A DNA stretch of 34,933 bases from Spirosoma fluviale (lineage in GTDB: Bacteria; Bacteroidota; Bacteroidia; Cytophagales; Flexibacteraceae). Position 1 is the first letter of the stretch. Every line of letters starts with the position of its first letter. The translations under genes were made by a program, and so were the position numbers. Positions 32,583-34,933 of this stretch are shown here, one piece after another. The stretch lies in assembly GCA_945883425.1 (NCBI GenBank), contig CAMCXM010000020.1, positions 1-34,933 of the forward strand, given 5' to 3'. The notes beneath the pieces are model-generated. The model saw only the letters and a list, made by a program, of their open reading frames with translations, was not told where the DNA came from and made no database searches.

Positions 32583-33911
32583 ATGACAGAGCGAAACCAA
32601 CTGAAAATACGAATCAAACCTAGAAGGTTTTCTGGCTTGTTAATAAACAATCGATTCAACCAACTAACTGCGATTTGTAATTCCATAAGGATAAACCTTC
32701 CAGGTTTAATTGTGCCCTTTTTCTTTTTACCTTTCACAACATTCGCCCAGGAAGCCACAACAAAACCAGCCGAAACCGGATTGGGAAACGGACTTCAATT
32801 CTCTCTGAACGAGAATCAGTATCAGTTCAAAATCAGCGGTTTTCTTCAGCCTTCCTGGCAATTCAACAAAACCGACAACCAGGAGAAAGAGAACAAGTTT
32901 CTTTCGAAACGATCGTATCTCAACTTCTCAGGAAAGGCACTGAAAGAGAAAGTTTCGTTTCTGATACAAGTCGATTTTTCGGCCACTACTCCCCTGCTCG
33001 ATGCCTGGGCTGCCTACCATTTTACACCAAAATGGTCGCTTTCAGCCGGTCAGCGCCGAACCTTTACCAACAACCGCGAGCTCACTTTTGATGAAGACAA
33101 ACTGCAATTTGCCGATCGCAGTCAGTTGAGCTCCACCTTCTCCGGAAACGGACGGGAATTTGGTTTGTTTCTGGAAGGTAAAATCGGAAAATCCTTTGTT
33201 CTGGCGCCTCAACTGGCCATCACATCGGGCGACGGTCCCAACTCTTTTGGCCTCAATTCCACCGACCCGGACCTGGGCGGATTCAAATATGGTGGCCGAT
33301 TGGATCTGTATCCAATGGGTGAGTTTTCGGAAGGAAATCAGGGATTTTCAGCCGACATCAAACACGAAAGCAAACTGAAACTGGTAGTGGGTGTTGCAGG
33401 AAGCCTGAACAAAGGCGCCAGTTCTGCCAAAGGAGAAGGACACGGAGACTTTCTCTTTTACGACAAAAGCAAAAACAGCAAGCTGCCAGACTACCGGAAG
33501 TTTTCAGCCGATATTCTCCTGAAATTCAAAGGCTTTTCGCTGTTGGCAGAGTTCATGAACAGTTCAGCCGCCGGACTCACCGGCATTTATACCGACAGTT
33601 CATCTGCCATCGGTGCCGTCCTGAAGCCCGGACAAATCAGTCAGTTTCTGGTGCTGGGCAATGCCTTCAATGTGCAGGCCGGTTACACCACAAAAAGCGG
33701 CTATTCGCTGGATGTCCGATATGAAAAGAGGACACCCGAATTCAGCGATCAGGCCCTGTCCGTTTTACAGCAGGCAGAAGTTTCGACGCTGGGTTTGAGT
33801 AAATATTTCCCCGACAACCGCCTCAAAATTCAGGGAACGCTGAGTCAGGTAAAATACCTCAACTCCAAAAAATCCATCCTCTCCGAACTCATGATGCAGG
33901 TTGTATTCTAA
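32583..33911 (+). CDS. Phosphate-selective porin O/P-like outer-membrane channel, second copy
   Basis: A 442-residue beta-barrel paralogous to the porin at 29592 (FKISGFLQPSWQF, LNFSGKALKEKVSFLIQVDF, WAAYHFTPKWSLSAGQRRTF, GREFGLFLEGKIG, FKYGGRLDLYPMGEF). The stretch from residues 1 to about 38 is unusual: before the signal core LPGLIVPFFFLPFTTFAQ the frame runs through two AAACCT-N3-AGGTTT palindromes (32616-32630 and 32693-32707), which elsewhere in Bacteroidota are intergenic repeats. The true start may lie nearer the signal core or the extension may be real. It follows the carboxypeptidase by 4 bases. Confidence 0.85.
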   Translation: MTERNQLKIRIKPRRFSGLLINNRFNQLTAICNSIRINLPGLIVPFFFLPFTTFAQEATTKPAETGLGNGLQFSLNENQYQFKISGFLQPSWQFNKTDNQEKENKFLSKRSYLNFSGKALKEKVSFLIQVDFSATTPLLDAWAAYHFTPKWSLSAGQRRTFTNNRELTFDEDKLQFADRSQLSSTFSGNGREFGLFLEGKIGKSFVLAPQLAITSGDGPNSFGLNSTDPDLGGFKYGGRLDLYPMGEFSEGNQGFSADIKHESKLKLVVGVAGSLNKGASSAKGEGHGDFLFYDKSKNSKLPDYRKFSADILLKFKGFSLLAEFMNSSAAGLTGIYTDSSSAIGAVLKPGQISQFLVLGNAFNVQAGYTTKSGYSLDVRYEKRTPEFSDQALSVLQQAEVSTLGLSKYFPDNRLKIQGTLSQVKYLNSKKSILSELMMQVVF

Positions 33912-33944
33912 TTCCTAATTCTCAATTCCTAATTCCTAATTCTC
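33911..33944. repeat. ATTCCTAATTC simple dispersed repeat, second copy
   Basis: Four to five units of ATTCCTAATTC/ATTCTCAATTCC between the second porin stop and ATG 33948. They match the block at 30988-31023. Confidence 0.7.
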
Positions 33945-33947
33945 CCA

Positions 33948-34933
33948 ATGGTTCGCCGCATCGTCACCCACCTTACTTTCTACGTTCTGATTGCCATCAT
34001 AGCGGGAATTCTGTTGGGTCATTTCGATCCGGAGACCGCTGTGAAATTCGAATTTCTGGGTACGTGGTTTATCAAGATTATCAAAGTCTTCATCGCCCCG
34101 ATCATTTTCCTCACCATCGTGCTGGGCATCGGATCGATGGGAGATCTGAAAAAAGTGGGCAAAATCGGATTCAAATCGCTGGTTTATTTTGAAATCGTGA
34201 CCACCCTTTCGCTGGGAATTGGGGTTGTAGTTGCGCTTCTTTTAAAACCCGGAGACATCGACAAAACCGGACTCGCCATTCAGGATGCCAGCAAATACAC
34301 AAGTAAGGCGGGTGAACCTTTTTCCTGGATCAGTTTTTTACAAGGAAACACCACCATTCAGATTCTCCTGGTGGCCATTATTTTCGGAGTAATCCTGAGC
34401 AAACTTTACAACCGCCAGCCGATGGTGAGGTTTCTTGAAAAGGCATCGAAACATGTTTTTCAAGCCCTGAAATACGTAATGTATCTGGCGCCTTTGGGAG
34501 CTTTTGGCGGAATGGCCTTTACGGTAGGTAAATTCGGACTCGCCACCATTCTTCCTTTGGCCAAACTGATGGGCTGTATGTACCTCACCATGGCCTTATT
34601 TATTTTCGTCATTCTGGGAGCCATCATGCGGTATTTCAAAATGAGCATCACCAAATTCATTGGGTATATTGAAGAAGAAATCCTGATTGTGCTGGGCACC
34701 TCCTCGTCCGAAACCGCCATGCCCGGTCTCATTTACAAACTCGAAAAACTGGGCTGTAAGCCGTCCGTTGTGGGATTGGTTGTACCTACGGGTTATTCCT
34801 TTAATCTCGACGGGACATCCATTTACCTGTCGATGGCGGCACTTTTTCTGGCACAGTTGTACAACGTACCCCTCAGTTGGGAAGAGATCGGTTTGCTGAT
34901 GGGCATTCTGATGGTGACGTCAAAAGGTGCTGC
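33948..34933 (+). CDS. DctA-type dicarboxylate/amino acid:cation symporter (cut by window end)
   Basis: An open frame of 328 codons running off the window. It belongs to the DAACS family (GltP/DctA): VFIAPIIFLTIVLGIGSMGD, YLAPLGAFGGMAFTVGKFG, the first re-entrant hairpin LGTSSSETAMP and the substrate/sodium-site block PTGYSFNLDGTSIYLSMAAL. The Ser-rich hairpin and NLDGT motif are complete. The family imports aspartate, glutamate, succinate, fumarate or malate with protons or sodium. It is the last visible gene of the LTD-dcuC-iadA-porin-peptidase-porin cluster, which points to aspartate or a related dicarboxylate. ATG 33948 is the first start and gives a normal N-terminus (MVRRIVTHLTFYVLIAIIAG). 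Confidence 0.92.
   Translation, partial: MVRRIVTHLTFYVLIAIIAGILLGHFDPETAVKFEFLGTWFIKIIKVFIAPIIFLTIVLGIGSMGDLKKVGKIGFKSLVYFEIVTTLSLGIGVVVALLLKPGDIDKTGLAIQDASKYTSKAGEPFSWISFLQGNTTIQILLVAIIFGVILSKLYNRQPMVRFLEKASKHVFQALKYVMYLAPLGAFGGMAFTVGKFGLATILPLAKLMGCMYLTMALFIFVILGAIMRYFKMSITKFIGYIEEEILIVLGTSSSETAMPGLIYKLEKLGCKPSVVGLVVPTGYSFNLDGTSIYLSMAALFLAQLYNVPLSWEEIGLLMGILMVTSKGA

Noticed and set aside
29592-33911. Classifying the two porins as phosphate-uptake genes
   Set aside because: The family name comes from Pseudomonas OprP/OprO; no pst, phosphatase or Pho-box context is present, and the neighbours are peptidases and dicarboxylate carriers.

Overview
The window reads as a chromosome segment of a member of the Bacteroidota. 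The evidence is several proteins with type IX secretion (T9SS) C-terminal sorting domains, SusE/FISUMP-style surface lipoproteins with typical lipoboxes, a DUF3843-like protein, a PaaZ fused to a DUF1569 domain, and -7 promoter elements of the Bacteroidota form TAnnTTTG. No rRNA, tRNA, CRISPR array, integrase or intact insertion sequence was found. Genus cannot be fixed from the sequence alone.

Layout. (1) Positions 1-2510 and 7500-12800 are an accessory region packed with small toxin-antitoxin (TA) modules: a HigB/HigA-like pair, an MNT/HepT pair, a MazE/MazF-like pair, a DUF2442/DUF4160 pair, an orphan AbrB-like antitoxin, a HEPN/MNT pair and a DUF6364/PIN pair. They are interleaved with at least two families of short palindromic dispersed repeats. 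Between them sit a FISUMP lipoprotein gene cut by an in-frame amber codon, a DUF3843-like gene and a large paaZ. (2) Positions 12960-16230 hold an exported pirin, a crotonase-family enzyme and two small membrane proteins. The last 89 bp of the pirin gene occur a second time on the far side of the DUF6364/PIN module, with only synonymous differences. (3) Positions 16492-22599 are one gene for a 2035-residue secreted beta-helix protein, closed by a strong terminator. (4) A small lipoprotein and a MocR-type regulator, which lacks the PLP-binding lysine, lie divergently from the last block. (5) Positions 25160-34933 form one tightly spaced plus-strand cluster: two lamin-tail-domain (LTD) surface proteins, a DcuC-type carrier, isoaspartyl dipeptidase, an OprP/O-like porin, an M14 zinc carboxypeptidase, a second OprP/O-like porin, and a DctA-type dicarboxylate symporter that runs off the end of the window.

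How the parts fit. Block 5 looks like an uptake and breakdown route for acidic or isomerised (isoaspartyl) peptides: extracellular or periplasmic trimming by the M14 enzyme, passage through the two porins, carriage by the two dicarboxylate carriers, and cytoplasmic cleavage by the isoaspartyl dipeptidase. The MocR-like protein next to it is a candidate regulator. This is inferred from gene content and order only. The accessory region looks like a hotspot where TA cassettes and repeats have been gained and partly lost; several modules show breakage (lost HepT start codon, orphan antitoxin, duplicated pirin tail).
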